A DNA stretch of 64,000 bases from Devosia sp. FJ2-5-3 (GTDB taxonomy: Bacteria; Pseudomonadota; Alphaproteobacteria; Rhizobiales; Devosiaceae): assembly GCF_029201545.1 (NCBI RefSeq), contig NZ_CP104007.1, positions 2,824,501-2,888,500 of the forward strand, written 5' to 3'. The position numbers and the translations under genes are program-made. Shown here one piece after another: positions 16,701 to 26,766 of the stretch (its first letter is position 1; every line of letters begins with the position of its first letter). The notes under the pieces are model-generated. The model made no database searches. It saw only the letters and a list, made by a program, of their open reading frames with translations, and was not told the DNA's origin.

Positions 16701-18254
16701 ATGACCGACCAGCCATCACCAGCCCCCCTGCTCTCGCTCGAGCACATCACCAAGCGCTTCGGCCCTCTGGTCGCCAATGACGACATCTCCCTCACTCTGC
16801 ACAAAGGCGAGATCCTGGCGCTGCTGGGGGAGAATGGCGCGGGCAAGACGACGCTGATGAATATCCTGTTCGGCCATTATGTGCAGGACGAAGGACAGGT
16901 CCGCGTCGCCGTCGAGGGTGAGATGGTCACGCTTCCCAGCGGCTCGCCCGGGGCGGCGCTCAATGCCGGCGTCGGCATGGTCCACCAACATTTTACGCTG
17001 GCAGAAAATCTCTCCGGCCTGGCCAATATTCGTCTCGGCACGGAAAAGCTGATGTCCTTCGGCCGTGCCGCCGAAGCACGCCGCAAGGTGGAAAAGATCA
17101 TCGCCGAGAGCGGCCTCGACGTCGATCTCGACTGCCGGGTGGCGGACCTGACGGTCGGCGAAAAGCAGCGCATCGAAATCCTCAAGGCGCTCTATCGCGA
17201 CGCGCGCGTCCTCATTCTCGATGAACCCACCGCCGTGCTGACACCGCAGGAAGCAGATGGGCTTTTCACCGTGCTCCGGCGGCTGGCCGCCAACGGGCTC
17301 GGGGTCATTTTCATCTCCCACAAGCTTGGCGAGGTGCTCGCCATCTCCAACCGCATCCTCGTGTTGCGGGGCGGCAAGAAGGCGGGCGAGCTGGAAACGG
17401 CACAGGCCGACCGCCGCGCCATTGCCGATCTGATGGTGGGCAAGGCCGTGGCCGAGATCACCCGCACCCCTGCTACGCCCGGCGATGTGCTCGTGCAGTT
17501 CGACGGCGTCAGCCTGCGCGAGGGCGCGGGCAAGCAAGTGCTCACCGATGTCAACTTCGTGCTGCGCCAGGGCGAGATCGTCGGCCTTGCCGGCGTGTCG
17601 GGTAACGGTCAGGCGGGCATCGCCGCGCTGATCTCCGGCCTTGCCGTTCCAAGCGAGGGCGCGCTCAACCTTTACGGCACCCCGGTGCGCTCCGCCGATC
17701 CGCGCGCGCTCGTCGCCGCGGGCGTTGCCCGCATGCCGGAAGATCGCCAGCATGACGGTGTCGTCGGCACGATGAGCGTGGCGGACAATATCGCCATCGA
17801 GGATGTCCGCAGCTCCGAATTCTCCCGCGCCGGCTGGCTCGACCGCAATGCGATGCGGGTGCGGGCCGAGAGTGCCATTGCGGCCTATGACGTGCGTTGT
17901 CCCGGCCCGGATGCCGAGGCGCGCCTGCTGTCCGGAGGCAATGTACAAAAGCTGATCCTGGCGCGCGTGCTGGAGCGCGAGCCGCGCGTGATCCTCGCCA
18001 ACCAGCCGACGCGTGGCCTCGATGTCGGCGCGCAGGCCGAAGTGCATCGACGCATTATTGCCGCCCGCGACCGGGGCGCCGCAGTGCTGGTCATTTCCGA
18101 GGACCTCGACGAATTGTTCGCTCTCTCGGACCGGTTCCTCGTCGCCCATGCCGGCACGGTGACCGATGCCGGACAGTCCGAAAATCTCGACCGGGGCACG
18201 ATCGGCCTGCTGATGGCCGGTCAGCACATTCAGTCCGCAGGGGTGGCATCATGA
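16701..18254 (+). CDS. ABC transporter ATPase for BMP/nucleobase importer
   Basis: A 517-residue double ATPase. Domain one has GENGAGKTTLMNILFG, LTVGEKQRIEILKALYRD and VLILDEPTAVLTP. Domain two has the atypical P-loop GVSGNGQAG, LSGGNVQKLILARVLE and VILANQPTRGLDVGAQ. In the last, the Walker B Asp/Glu pair is replaced by Asn/Gln, as is usual in BMP-type ATPases, so only one site is probably fully catalytic. Its stop overlaps the first permease start (ATGA). Confidence 0.92.
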   Translation: MTDQPSPAPLLSLEHITKRFGPLVANDDISLTLHKGEILALLGENGAGKTTLMNILFGHYVQDEGQVRVAVEGEMVTLPSGSPGAALNAGVGMVHQHFTLAENLSGLANIRLGTEKLMSFGRAAEARRKVEKIIAESGLDVDLDCRVADLTVGEKQRIEILKALYRDARVLILDEPTAVLTPQEADGLFTVLRRLAANGLGVIFISHKLGEVLAISNRILVLRGGKKAGELETAQADRRAIADLMVGKAVAEITRTPATPGDVLVQFDGVSLREGAGKQVLTDVNFVLRQGEIVGLAGVSGNGQAGIAALISGLAVPSEGALNLYGTPVRSADPRALVAAGVARMPEDRQHDGVVGTMSVADNIAIEDVRSSEFSRAGWLDRNAMRVRAESAIAAYDVRCPGPDAEARLLSGGNVQKLILARVLEREPRVILANQPTRGLDVGAQAEVHRRIIAARDRGAAVLVISEDLDELFALSDRFLVAHAGTVTDAGQSENLDRGTIGLLMAGQHIQSAGVAS

Positions 18255-19324
18255 GTTTTCGTCTTGAACCCCGGACTGATGCCAGCATGGGCCTCAAGCT
18301 CGCTGTATCGCTGGGTGCAGGCGTGGTGGCGCTGCTGCTCGTGGCCATCCCGGTGCTCTTTGCCGGGGGCTCGCCGCTCAATGCCTATTGGTTGATGGTC
18401 CAGGGCGCGTTCGGCTCCACCTTTGCGCTGAGTGAAACACTCAATCGCGCCACGCCGCTGATCCTCACCGGTCTTGCCGCTGCCGTCGCCTTCCGCGCAA
18501 AACTCTGGAATATCGGCGCCGAGGGTCAGCTCTATATCGGCGCCCTGGCCGCAGTGCTGGTGGGCGGAGGGCTGCTGCAGATGCCCCCTGCCCTCGCTAT
18601 ACCGACCGTCATGATTGCTGGTTTCGTCGCTGGTGGCCTGATGATGGTCGTCCCCACCATCTTGAAGCAGAAATTCGGCGCCGACGAAGTCGTCATCACG
18701 CTGCTGCTCAACTTCATCGTCATCCTCTTCGTCCAGATGCTGATCGAGGGCCCGCTGAAGGACCCGCTGGCCATGGGCTGGCCGCAATCGATCCCGCTGA
18801 TTGCCGAAGCCAAGCTGCCAAAGCTGCTGCCACGCCTGCGGATGCATTGGGGGCTGATCGTCGGCGTCGTCGCGGCCATCGTGCTGTGGGTCGTGGTGCG
18901 CAAGACCGTGCTGGGCTTCGAGATTCGCGCCGTCGGCGAGAACAAGGCTGCCGCCCGCTTTGCCGGCATTCCGGTCAACGCCACCATGCTCAAGGTGGCG
19001 CTGATTTCCGGAGGGCTCGCGGGCCTCGCCGGCGTCAGCGAAGTGGCTGGAGTCAAGGGTTACCTTTCCGCCGATCTTTCGCCGGGCTTTGGCTATTCGG
19101 GCATTGTCGTCGCCATGTTGGCCGGCCTTTCGCCAATCGGCACCGTGGCCGCAGCGATCTTCGTCGCGGCCGTATTCGTGGGGGCGGATTCGATGAGCCG
19201 GGCCACCGGCATCTCCAACTATATCGCCGATCTCGTGGTCTCCCTTTCCCTTCTCTGCGTGCTGGTCGGCAGCTTCTTCCTGCGCTTCCGACTGCGCTAC
19301 GAGCAAAAGAGCGTGGAGGCCTGA
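18251..19324 (+). CDS. ABC transporter permease 1 (nucleobase/nucleoside type)
   Basis: A 357-residue BPD_transp_2 permease. The ATG at 18251 overlaps the ATPase stop by four bases; a longer in-frame ORF upstream is only shadow. Typical stretches are PLILTGLAAAVAFRAKLWNIGAEGQLYIGA and the cytoplasmic VLGFEIRAVGENKAAARFAGI. About nine to ten hydrophobic helices are visible. It pairs with the next permease as a heterodimer, the arrangement known for BMP-linked importers. Confidence 0.9.
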   Translation: MSFRLEPRTDASMGLKLAVSLGAGVVALLLVAIPVLFAGGSPLNAYWLMVQGAFGSTFALSETLNRATPLILTGLAAAVAFRAKLWNIGAEGQLYIGALAAVLVGGGLLQMPPALAIPTVMIAGFVAGGLMMVVPTILKQKFGADEVVITLLLNFIVILFVQMLIEGPLKDPLAMGWPQSIPLIAEAKLPKLLPRLRMHWGLIVGVVAAIVLWVVVRKTVLGFEIRAVGENKAAARFAGIPVNATMLKVALISGGLAGLAGVSEVAGVKGYLSADLSPGFGYSGIVVAMLAGLSPIGTVAAAIFVAAVFVGADSMSRATGISNYIADLVVSLSLLCVLVGSFFLRFRLRYEQKSVEA

Positions 19325-19326
19325 GC

Positions 19327-20274
19327 ATGGATGTCCTTCTTGAAATCCTTGGTTCGGCCAATTTCTGGGCTGCGTCCCTTCGCATCGCCACGCCGTTGAT
19401 CTTTGGCGTCCTCGGCGCTTTGCTCTGCGAGCGGGCCGGCGTCTTGAACCTCGGCATCGAAGGCATTTTTGTTGCCGGGGCGATGGCAGGCTGGCTTGCC
19501 GTCTATCTCGGATTGGGGCTTTGGGGTGGCGTGCTCGTGGCGGCCTGCGCCGGCGCCGTCTTCGGCCTGCTCCATGCCATCCTCACGGTGGTGCTGGGGC
19601 TTTCCCAGCATGTTTCAGGCATCGGCATTACCCTCCTGGCCACCAGCGCCAGCTATTTCACCTATCGTACCGCCCTGCCCGACGTGACCACCCCGCCGCG
19701 CATCGCCGCATTCCAGCCGCTCAATATTCCCGGCCTTTCCGATATTGCCTTCATCGGGCCTGCGCTCTTTCAACAGACGCCGCTGACATTCCTCGCGTTG
19801 GTCTTCGTCGCCCTCGTCGCGCTGGTGCTCTATCGCACGCCGCTGGGCCTCGCCATCCGCGCCGTGGGGGACAATCCGGCTTCCGTCGAAGCGCAGGGGC
19901 TCTCGGTGCGTGGGCTGCGCATCGGTGCCGTCGTCGCCGGGTCGGCCCTGATGGCGCTGGGCGGCGCGTTCCTGACCATGTCGGCTTTCGACGCCTTCTT
20001 CTTCGGCATGGTCAATGGACGTGGCTGGATCTGCATTGCGCTGGTCGTCTTCGCCTCATGGCAGCCTGGAAAGGCACTCCTTGGCGCGCTGCTGTTCGGC
20101 GCGTTCGACGCCTTCCAGATCCGCCTTCAAGCCCAGATCGGCCAGGTCGTTCCGGGGCAGATTTTCCTGATGCTGCCCTATCTGCTGTCCATCGTCGCCC
20201 TGATCCTTGTGGCACGCCGGGCGGACTATCCCCGCGCCCTGCTGCAGCCCTGGACCAAGGGGCAGCGGCACTAA
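19327..20274 (+). CDS. ABC transporter permease 2 (nucleobase/nucleoside type)
   Basis: A 315-residue permease with RIATPLIFGVLGALLCERAG and VLNLGIEGIFVAGAMAGW near the N-terminus and TPLGLAIRAVGDNPASVEAQ in the coupling loop. The start two bases after the preceding stop is supported by the operon layout; longer in-frame readings overlap permease 1. It forms the second half of the membrane channel. A perfect stem-loop follows its stop. Confidence 0.9.
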   Translation: MDVLLEILGSANFWAASLRIATPLIFGVLGALLCERAGVLNLGIEGIFVAGAMAGWLAVYLGLGLWGGVLVAACAGAVFGLLHAILTVVLGLSQHVSGIGITLLATSASYFTYRTALPDVTTPPRIAAFQPLNIPGLSDIAFIGPALFQQTPLTFLALVFVALVALVLYRTPLGLAIRAVGDNPASVEAQGLSVRGLRIGAVVAGSALMALGGAFLTMSAFDAFFFGMVNGRGWICIALVVFASWQPGKALLGALLFGAFDAFQIRLQAQIGQVVPGQIFLMLPYLLSIVALILVARRADYPRALLQPWTKGQRH

Positions 20275-20283
20275 ACTCATTCG

Positions 20284-20307
20284 AACCTCCCGCCTCTGCG
20301 GGAGGTT
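20284..20307. repeat. Perfect stem-loop between permease 2 and deaminase genes
   Basis: AACCTCCCGC (20284-20293) and GCGGGAGGTT (20298-20307) form a perfect 10-bp stem with a CTCT loop. No U-run follows on either strand, so it is probably an mRNA-stabilising or REP-like hairpin, not a true terminator. Confidence 0.55.
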
Positions 20308-20397
20308 GCCAGGCCAGACCATCTGCCACATCCTTGCCCTCCGAGGCCGCGCTCCAGGGCGCAGCTGGGGGCGAGGTCTATTGAAGAGGACCCAAAT

Positions 20398-21684
20398 ATG
20401 TTCGATCTGAAGATCACCAATGCCAATCTGCCGGATGGCCGCAGCGGCGTGGATATCGGCGTGCGCGAGGGGCGAATTGCTGCGATCGAAGCCAATCTGC
20501 CTGGTGACGCAGGACAAACCATAGACGCTGCCGGGCAGCTGGTTGCTCCGCCCTTCGTCGATGTGCACTTTCACATGGACGCCACGCTCTCGCTCGGCCT
20601 GCCGCGCCACAATGAAAGCGGGCTGCTGCTCGATGGCATCAAGATCTGGGGCGAGCTCAAGCCGCTGCTGACCCAGGAAGCGGTGATCGAGCGCGCCCTC
20701 GCCTATTGCGACCTCGCCGTCTCGCAGGGGCTCCTCGCCATCCGCACCCATGTGGATATTTGCGACGATCGCCTGCTCGGCGTCGAGGCGCTGCTCGAGG
20801 TCAAGAAGCGCGTTGCGCCCTATATCGACCTGCAGCTCGTCGCCTTCCCGCAGGATGGCTATTATCGCTATCCGGGGGCGCCGGAGCTGCTGAGGCGCGC
20901 GCTCGACATGGGTGTCGACGTTGTCGGCGGCATTCCGCATTTCGAACGGACCATGGCCGATGGCGCATCGAGCCTCAAGGCGTTGCTCGAAATTGCCGCC
21001 GACCGCGGTCTCCTTGTCGACATCCACTGCGACGAGACCGACGACCCCATGAGCCGTCACATCGAAGCGCTGGCCTATGAAACCCAGCGGCTGGGTCTTG
21101 GCGGGCGGGTCAACGCCTCGCACCTGACCTCCATGCATTCCATGGACAATTACTACGTTTCAAAACTCCTGCCGCTGATGGTCGAGGCCGGCGTCAGCGC
21201 CACCGCCAATCCGTTGATCAACATCGTCATCCAGGGTCGGCACGATAGCTATCCCAAGCGCCGTGGCATGACCCGCATTCCCGAGATGCTGACCTATGGC
21301 ATTGACTGCGCCTTTGGCCATGACTGCGTCATGGACCCCTGGTATTCGCTCGGCCAGGGCGACATGCTGGAGGTAGCCTTCATGGGCCTTCACGTCGCGC
21401 AGATGACCAGCCGCGAGGCCATGCGCAAGTGCTTTGATCTCGTCACCAAGGGCCCGGCCAAGATCATGCATCTCGAGGGCTATGGCGTCGATGTCGGCTG
21501 CAAGGCCGACATGGTGCTGCTGCAGGCCAAGGACAGCATCGACGCCATCCGTCTCAAGCCGACGCGCCTGGCTGTCATCAAGGGCGGCAAGGTCATCTCC
21601 CGTACGCCGGCACGCCAGAGCGCGCTGAGCCTCGATGGCCGCCCTGCTACGATCGACCCGGCCCGTGTCGGGCCGCAGTGGTAA
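20398..21684 (+). CDS. Cytosine deaminase-like amidohydrolase
   Basis: A 428-residue amidohydrolase matching the CodA family in length and motifs. Metal and catalytic residues are H57 and H59 (VDVHFHMD), H210 and E213 (DIHCDE), H242 (NASHLTS) and D309 (GHDCVMDPWY). Q152 in AFPQDGYY sits where CodA contacts the pyrimidine. CodA-type enzymes deaminate cytosine, and some act on isoguanine or related bases. Following a nucleobase-type importer, it probably processes the imported base. GAAGAGGA precedes the ATG. The natural substrate could be a modified base instead of cytosine. Confidence 0.85.
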   Translation: MFDLKITNANLPDGRSGVDIGVREGRIAAIEANLPGDAGQTIDAAGQLVAPPFVDVHFHMDATLSLGLPRHNESGLLLDGIKIWGELKPLLTQEAVIERALAYCDLAVSQGLLAIRTHVDICDDRLLGVEALLEVKKRVAPYIDLQLVAFPQDGYYRYPGAPELLRRALDMGVDVVGGIPHFERTMADGASSLKALLEIAADRGLLVDIHCDETDDPMSRHIEALAYETQRLGLGGRVNASHLTSMHSMDNYYVSKLLPLMVEAGVSATANPLINIVIQGRHDSYPKRRGMTRIPEMLTYGIDCAFGHDCVMDPWYSLGQGDMLEVAFMGLHVAQMTSREAMRKCFDLVTKGPAKIMHLEGYGVDVGCKADMVLLQAKDSIDAIRLKPTRLAVIKGGKVISRTPARQSALSLDGRPATIDPARVGPQW

Positions 21685-21757
21685 GACTAGCAGCGGTTTT
21701 CGGGTGATCGGTAGGATTGGCGACGAAGCTTGCCCTGCCGTTCCCCTCTCGCACGGA

Positions 21758-21851
21758 GCTTCCCTCGGGCGTGACCCGAGGGTCACTATCCAATTGCAAA
21801 TCTGTTGCTTTGCGGCTCGCAAATTGGCCCTCGGGTCAAGCCCGAGGGAAG
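21758..21851. repeat. Dispersed inverted repeat, family A copy 1
   Basis: The left arm CTTCCCTCGGGCGTGACC (from 21759) and right arm GGTCAAGCCCGAGGGAAG (ending 21851) are near-perfect inverted copies. Each arm is itself palindromic (CCCTCGGG / CCCGAGGG). The central about 45 bases are not shared with copy 2 at 37601-37694. It lies between convergent genes. Confidence 0.75.
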
Positions 21852-21916
21852 TCTGGCGCTCGATTGGGCGGTCCGGGCTAAACCATTCTCTGTCGATACC
21901 GACATCATCAGAACAG

Positions 21917-21946
21917 AAAAAAGGCGGGGATTGCTCCCCGCCTTTT
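21917..21946. terminator. Bidirectional intrinsic terminator
   Basis: AAAAGGCGGGGA and TCCCCGCCTTTT pair perfectly around a TTGC loop, with A- and T-runs on both sides. It lies between the convergent deaminase and RND pump genes and can end transcription from either. Confidence 0.9.
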
Positions 21947-21952
21947 CGTTTA

Positions 21953-24900
21953 TCAGGCCTTCTGCTCAACGAGCACGTCGTGCTCGTCGTCATGCGGCGC
22001 CTTGGGCATGAAGCGGCGGGTGAAGCGGCTGAAACTGTCGATATAGGTCAGCAGCACCGGCACCACGACAAGGGTCAGGATGGTCGAAGAGATCAGGCCG
22101 CCGATAACCGCGTGGGCCATCGGGGCGTTCTGGCCGCTGCCTTCGTGCAAGCTCAGCGCCAGCGGGATCATGCCGAAGATCATGGCGAGTGTCGTCATGA
22201 TGATCGGGCGGAAGCGGGTTACGCCGGCTTCGACCAAGGCCTCATAAAGGTTCATGCCGCCGCGAACGTGCTGGTTGGCATTGTCCACGAGCAGGATGGC
22301 GTTCTTCACCACGAGGCCCATCAACATGATGAAGCCAATCGCCGAGAACATGTTGAGCGTCGAACCGCCGACAAGAAGGCCGACCATCACGCCGATCAAC
22401 GCCAGGGGCAGCGAGCCCATGATGGCAATCGGCTGCAGGAAGCTGCCGAACTGGCTGGCGAGCACGAGATAGATGAAGATCACGGCCAGCAGCAGGGCCG
22501 AGCCTACTGCACCCATGGTGTCAGCGATCTGCTCGACTTCGCCGCCGAACGAACTGCGGTAGCCCGTCGGGAACTCGATGCTGTTGACCGCCTCCTGAAG
22601 CTGGGGCGTCACCGCGCCCAGTTCCACGCCGGAGAGATAGGCTTCCACTGTCACGCCGCGCTGCAGATCCTGGCGGTTAATGGTGGCGGGCCCGGTGCTT
22701 TCGACGACCTCGGCCACCTGGTTGAGGGTGATCATGGCGCTCGAGCCGGTGGCGCCAGACTGGGCGATGGGCAGATTGCCGATGGCATCCACATCCTCGC
22801 GCAGGGCCTGGGGGAGACGGACGACGACCGAATAGACCTGGCCGTTCGGCGCGGTCCAGTCGGCCACATCCTCGCCGCTCAACAGCGGATTGAGCGTTGC
22901 CGCGATCTGGCCCATCGAAACGCCCAGATTGTTGGCGAGGTCACGGTTGACGGAAATGCCGACAACCGGCTCCGCCTCGTCGAGGCTCGAGGTGACGTCG
23001 ATCAGCCCATCGATGGTTTCGAGCTTGGCGACCAGTCGGTCGGCCAGGCGCTCCAGGACGACAAAGCTGTCGCCGTAGAGGGTAATCGAGACCGGAGCGG
23101 AGGACATGCCCAGGCCCGACGTTGCGGTAACCTGGAATTTGGCACCGGGGACGGCGTCAAGCATGTCGCGGGCACGCGGCATCAATTCCTGGGGAGTGAT
23201 GTCGCGCAGGGCCTTGTCGACGAGCGTGACGGTCAGCGTGCCGGTATTGGCGCCGCTGGCCGCCAGGCCGCCAGCCACAGTCGAATAAGTGGTCTCGACT
23301 TCCGGCAATTGCCGCAGGATGGATTCGGCCTGCCGGAGCTTGACGGCCGTATGCTCACGCGACGAACCGGCCGGCGTCTCCACCGTCACGGTGAAGATGC
23401 CGTTGTCGACCGCGGGCACGAATTCCACCCCGACGCGCGGAAACAGGAAGAAGGTGCCCACAAAGGACAGAAGCGCGACGAGCAGAACCGACTTGCGGTG
23501 CTTGAGGCCCCAATGGATCACATGGCGGTAGCCTTCGGTGATCCATTCGAACAGGCGGTCGAACTGCTGGATCAGCCGTCCAACCGGCCCGCGCTTGGCA
23601 TTCGGGTTCGAGGCCGGATCGTACCAGACGCTCGACATCATCGGATCGAGTGTGAAGGCCACGAAGAGCGAGATCAGCACGGACACGGACACGGTCACGC
23701 CGAATTGCAGGAAGAACCGGCCCATGATGCCATCCATGAAGGCGACGGGCAGGAACACGGCAACGATGGACAGCGTCGTCGCCATCACGGCGAGGCCGAT
23801 TTCATTGGTGCCGTCGAAAGCCGCCTGACGGTGGCTCTTTCCCATGTGGAGGTGGCGCGTGATATTTTCGCGGACCACGATGGCGTCGTCGATCAGGATA
23901 CCCACGGCCAGCGACAGCGCCAGGAGCGTCATCATATTGAGGGTGAAGCCGAGGAAATTCAGCGCCACCATCGTGCCGATGATCGAGATGGGAAGCGTCA
24001 GGCCGGTGATGACGGTCGAACGCCAGGAATTGAGAAACAGGAACACGATGATGACGGCAAGGACCGCACCCTCGATGAGCATGTTCTGCACGGCGTGGAA
24101 GGAATCCTCCACCGGCTTGGCGTTGTCGACCACGACCTCGATCTTGACCTGCCCCTCGGGGAGTTCCCTGGTCAGGAGGTTGTCGATGGTACGGCGGATT
24201 TCTTCCGCGACACCCACCGTATTAGCGCCCTGCGTCTTGAGGATGTCGACGGCAAGAGCGCGCTCGCCATTGAGGATGGCCAGGCTCGATGCTTCGCCCG
24301 TGCCGTCTTCGATGGTCGCGACATCGCGCAGGGTGACCGGCTGGCCGCCCTGATTGCCGACGATGATGTCGTAGAAATCCTGCTCGTCCTCGAGCCGCCC
24401 CAGAACCTGGATCGACTGGACGATGCTATCCTGAGTAATCGAGCCGGCTGCAAGATCCTTGTTGGCTGCCTGCATGGCCGAGATCACGGCGCTCGGCGCA
24501 ATGTTGAAAGCCGTGAGCCGGTCGGGATCGATCTGAATATTAAGCTGGCGCGGAACACCACCAACCACGGACGCACTGCCGACGCCGGAGATGTTTGACA
24601 GGCGCTTTACGATGATGTCCTCGGTCAGGGCCGTCAGGTCGCGATCAGACAAGGTCTCGGAGCTGACCGCGAGCGAGAGGACCGGCAGGGCCGATGGGTC
24701 GAAGCGCAGCACGCGCGGTTCCCCTGCCCCGGCCGGCAGCCGGGCCTTGACCGGGTCGATCTTGTCTCGAACATCCTGCGCCATCTGCTGGGAGTTCTGG
24801 TCGAGATTGAAGATCATGATCACCATGGCCTGTCCGGCCTGGGCCGTGGACTGGATGGTGTCGAGACCGGCAATGGTGTTCACCGCCTCTTCGATCGGCT

Positions 24901-25093
24901 TGACGACGTCGGCTTCCACAGCCTCCGGCGAGGCGCCGGGGTAGCTCACCACCACGGCGACGACGGGGAAGTCCACATCGGGCATCTGCTCGATGGGGAG
25001 GCGCTGGTAGGAATAGATACCGAACACCATGATTGCCACCATGATCATGGTGGCAAAGACGGGGTGATTGACGCTTATTCGGGTCAGAAACAT
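21953..25093 (-). CDS. RND efflux transporter, inner-membrane pump (AcrB/MdtB type)
   Basis: A 1046-residue HAE1-type pump of full length. The start [20 protein letters not shown] is the usual TM1 entry. Other marks are [16 protein letters not shown], the TM4 proton-relay stretch [18 protein letters not shown] with its paired Asp, [12 protein letters not shown], and [15 protein letters not shown] in the C-terminal half. It expels drugs, solvents or lipids by proton exchange, working with the adaptor upstream and an outer-membrane channel not encoded here. It begins three bases after the adaptor stop. Substrate unknown. Confidence 0.95.
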   Translation of the reverse strand: MFLTRISVNHPVFATMIMVAIMVFGIYSYQRLPIEQMPDVDFPVVAVVVSYPGASPEAVEADVVKPIEEAVNTIAGLDTIQSTAQAGQAMVIMIFNLDQNSQQMAQDVRDKIDPVKARLPAGAGEPRVLRFDPSALPVLSLAVSSETLSDRDLTALTEDIIVKRLSNISGVGSASVVGGVPRQLNIQIDPDRLTAFNIAPSAVISAMQAANKDLAAGSITQDSIVQSIQVLGRLEDEQDFYDIIVGNQGGQPVTLRDVATIEDGTGEASSLAILNGERALAVDILKTQGANTVGVAEEIRRTIDNLLTRELPEGQVKIEVVVDNAKPVEDSFHAVQNMLIEGAVLAVIIVFLFLNSWRSTVITGLTLPISIIGTMVALNFLGFTLNMMTLLALSLAVGILIDDAIVVRENITRHLHMGKSHRQAAFDGTNEIGLAVMATTLSIVAVFLPVAFMDGIMGRFFLQFGVTVSVSVLISLFVAFTLDPMMSSVWYDPASNPNAKRGPVGRLIQQFDRLFEWITEGYRHVIHWGLKHRKSVLLVALLSFVGTFFLFPRVGVEFVPAVDNGIFTVTVETPAGSSREHTAVKLRQAESILRQLPEVETTYSTVAGGLAASGANTGTLTVTLVDKALRDITPQELMPRARDMLDAVPGAKFQVTATSGLGMSSAPVSITLYGDSFVVLERLADRLVAKLETIDGLIDVTSSLDEAEPVVGISVNRDLANNLGVSMGQIAATLNPLLSGEDVADWTAPNGQVYSVVVRLPQALREDVDAIGNLPIAQSGATGSSAMITLNQVAEVVESTGPATINRQDLQRGVTVEAYLSGVELGAVTPQLQEAVNSIEFPTGYRSSFGGEVEQIADTMGAVGSALLLAVIFIYLVLASQFGSFLQPIAIMGSLPLALIGVMVGLLVGGSTLNMFSAIGFIMLMGLVVKNAILLVDNANQHVRGGMNLYEALVEAGVTRFRPIIMTTLAMIFGMIPLALSLHEGSGQNAPMAHAVIGGLISSTILTLVVVPVLLTYIDSFSRFTRRFMPKAPHDDEHDVLVEQKA

Positions 25094-25096
25094 GGA

Positions 25097-26293
25097 TCAG
25101 TCCTCGACCACTTCATAAACTTCGCCATCGGCGAGATCGGTCAGCGGGGCGCCGATGATGGTGTCGCCGACGGCCACGCCTTCGACTTCGACGGTGCGAC
25201 CGCGATCCCATTCCTGGCCCAGTTCGACGCCCTGGCGGACAAGGCTGCCATCGACGAGCTTGAGAACGAAATTGCCCGACGCGTCTTCACGCACTGCCGT
25301 GGACGGCACGGCGACAGCATCAACCTTTTCGGTGACGGTGATGAAACCGGTGGCGAACATGCCACCCCGCAGATTGCCATTGGCATTGTCGAGATCGATG
25401 TAGATCGGCACGGTGCGGGTGCCGCTGACTGCGATCGGGTTCACCCGCTTGACCGTGCCCGTGAAGCTCTGGCCATCAAGGCCGGTCACGGTCACTTCGA
25501 CGGATTGGCCGGCGCCGACAAGGGCGCTGGAATTCACCGACGCCGCGGCCTGGAATTCCATGCGGTCGAGATTGACCACGGTCATCAAGGGCGCGCCGGC
25601 GGATACGGTCTGGCCCGGCTCGACAGAACGGGATGCGATTATGCCAGTGATGGGCGAAGTCACGGTTGCCTTGCTCAGAGCCAGTTCGGCGCCGCGCACA
25701 GCGGTTTCCAGCGCCGCCAGATTGGCCTCCAGGGCGGCAGTCGAGGAGCGTGCCTGTTCCAGCGCGGAGGGGCTGGTGAGCCCCTGGCGCGCCAACTCTT
25801 CGGTCCGTTCCAGTTGCTGGCGCGAGGAAAGCAATTGCGCACGCGTGGCGTCGGCAGTGGCCCGCTGCTGGTTCAGCTGCAGCTCCAGATTCTCGCGATC
25901 GATCTCGACGAGCTTGGCGCCCGCCGCAACCTCGTCGCCGGGACGAACCGCAACGAAAAGAACGCGGCCCGAAGCCTGGGCGGCGACGTCCGACTGTTGG
26001 GACGGCACGAGGGTTCCCGTCACCTTGACGGTCTGGCGCAAAGTGCTGGGCTGGATTTCAAAAGTTTCGGACCGCAGAATCTGTTTGACCACAGTCGTTT
26101 CCTCGACTGCGACAACAGGCTCGGGCGCGGGAGGCTGAAGCAGGAAGAAAGCCGCCGCGCCCACCACGATAACGCCAAGGACGATCCAGGGCGCAATGCG
26201 CCGCTTTGGCTTGAGGCCTTGAGCGACGCGCTGCGCATTTTCCTTCTCGCGCTTGCTCTGGGCCCATTCGGGTTTATCGTTGGTTGCGGTCAT
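25097..26293 (-). CDS. RND efflux periplasmic adaptor (HlyD/AcrA family)
   Basis: A 398-residue membrane fusion protein. A single membrane anchor IAPWIVLGVIVVGAAAFFLL follows a basic cytoplasmic segment; there is no lipobox. The lipoyl halves are visible (VTGTLVPSQQSDVAAQASGR and VTSPITGIIASRSVEPGQTV), flanking a coiled coil rich in Gln, Glu and Arg (about residues 120-190). A beta-barrel domain follows. The ATG at 26293 overlaps the regulator stop (ATGA), and the reading upstream of it belongs to the regulator. Confidence 0.92.
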   Translation of the reverse strand: MTATNDKPEWAQSKREKENAQRVAQGLKPKRRIAPWIVLGVIVVGAAAFFLLQPPAPEPVVAVEETTVVKQILRSETFEIQPSTLRQTVKVTGTLVPSQQSDVAAQASGRVLFVAVRPGDEVAAGAKLVEIDRENLELQLNQQRATADATRAQLLSSRQQLERTEELARQGLTSPSALEQARSSTAALEANLAALETAVRGAELALSKATVTSPITGIIASRSVEPGQTVSAGAPLMTVVNLDRMEFQAAASVNSSALVGAGQSVEVTVTGLDGQSFTGTVKRVNPIAVSGTRTVPIYIDLDNANGNLRGGMFATGFITVTEKVDAVAVPSTAVREDASGNFVLKLVDGSLVRQGVELGQEWDRGRTVEVEGVAVGDTIIGAPLTDLADGEVYEVVED

Positions 26294-26766
26294 TGCTCTT
26301 TGTCCTGAAGCGAAGCTTTTCCCTGTAGCAATAGGCTCGCCCAATTGCCCAAGAATTGCGAGGAGTCACGATAGAAGGCCGAAAGCTCGGTCACCCTGCG
26401 AGCTGCACCTTCCGATTCTGATTCAATTTCTTTAGCGCAAGCCTCTGTGACGCTTGCATATTTTTCCATTCGTCCTGCCAGCTCCTGAAGCATCTGCACA
26501 TAGCTGGCGGAAGATAATTCGTAATAGTCCTGACGATCCCCTGTATGCGTGGTCAGGCGCAGAAGTCCGCGGGCGGCCAATTGTCGGGCGTTGGTGCTGA
26601 CGCTTGCCCGGCTGACGCACAGGCGCTCGCTGATCTGGTTTAGACTTAGTTCGCGTCCCTCGGCAACAAGGAGTCCCATTATCCGCCCGGCAATGCGAGG
26701 CCCACCATCGTGCTGCGCGATGAGGCCCATTTCTTCGATAAAGCGGTCAATGGCAGAGAGGGTCAC
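26290..26766 (-). CDS. GbsR/MarR-type transcriptional regulator of the RND operon
   Basis: A 158-residue winged-helix protein. It starts AIDRFIEEMGLIAQHDGGPR and has the HTH stretch LSLNQISERLCVSRASVSTN, followed by a wing (TTHTGDRQDYYELS) and a helical C-terminus. This layout matches GbsR-like MarR relatives. It is the first gene of the regulator-adaptor-pump operon, overlaps the adaptor gene by four bases, and likely represses its own promoter at the palindrome 26799-26811. A GTG start is used; an ATG 36 bases in is possible. Confidence 0.85.
   Translation of the reverse strand: MTLSAIDRFIEEMGLIAQHDGGPRIAGRIMGLLVAEGRELSLNQISERLCVSRASVSTNARQLAARGLLRLTTHTGDRQDYYELSSASYVQMLQELAGRMEKYASVTEACAKEIESESEGAARRVTELSAFYRDSSQFLGNWASLLLQGKASLQDKEQ

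Noticed and set aside
21635..24598. A 987-codon plus-strand ORF opposite the RND pump
   Set aside because: It is the antisense mirror of a strongly conserved pump gene. Its translation is Asp/His/Arg-rich low-complexity text with no domain, as expected from GC-biased third positions.
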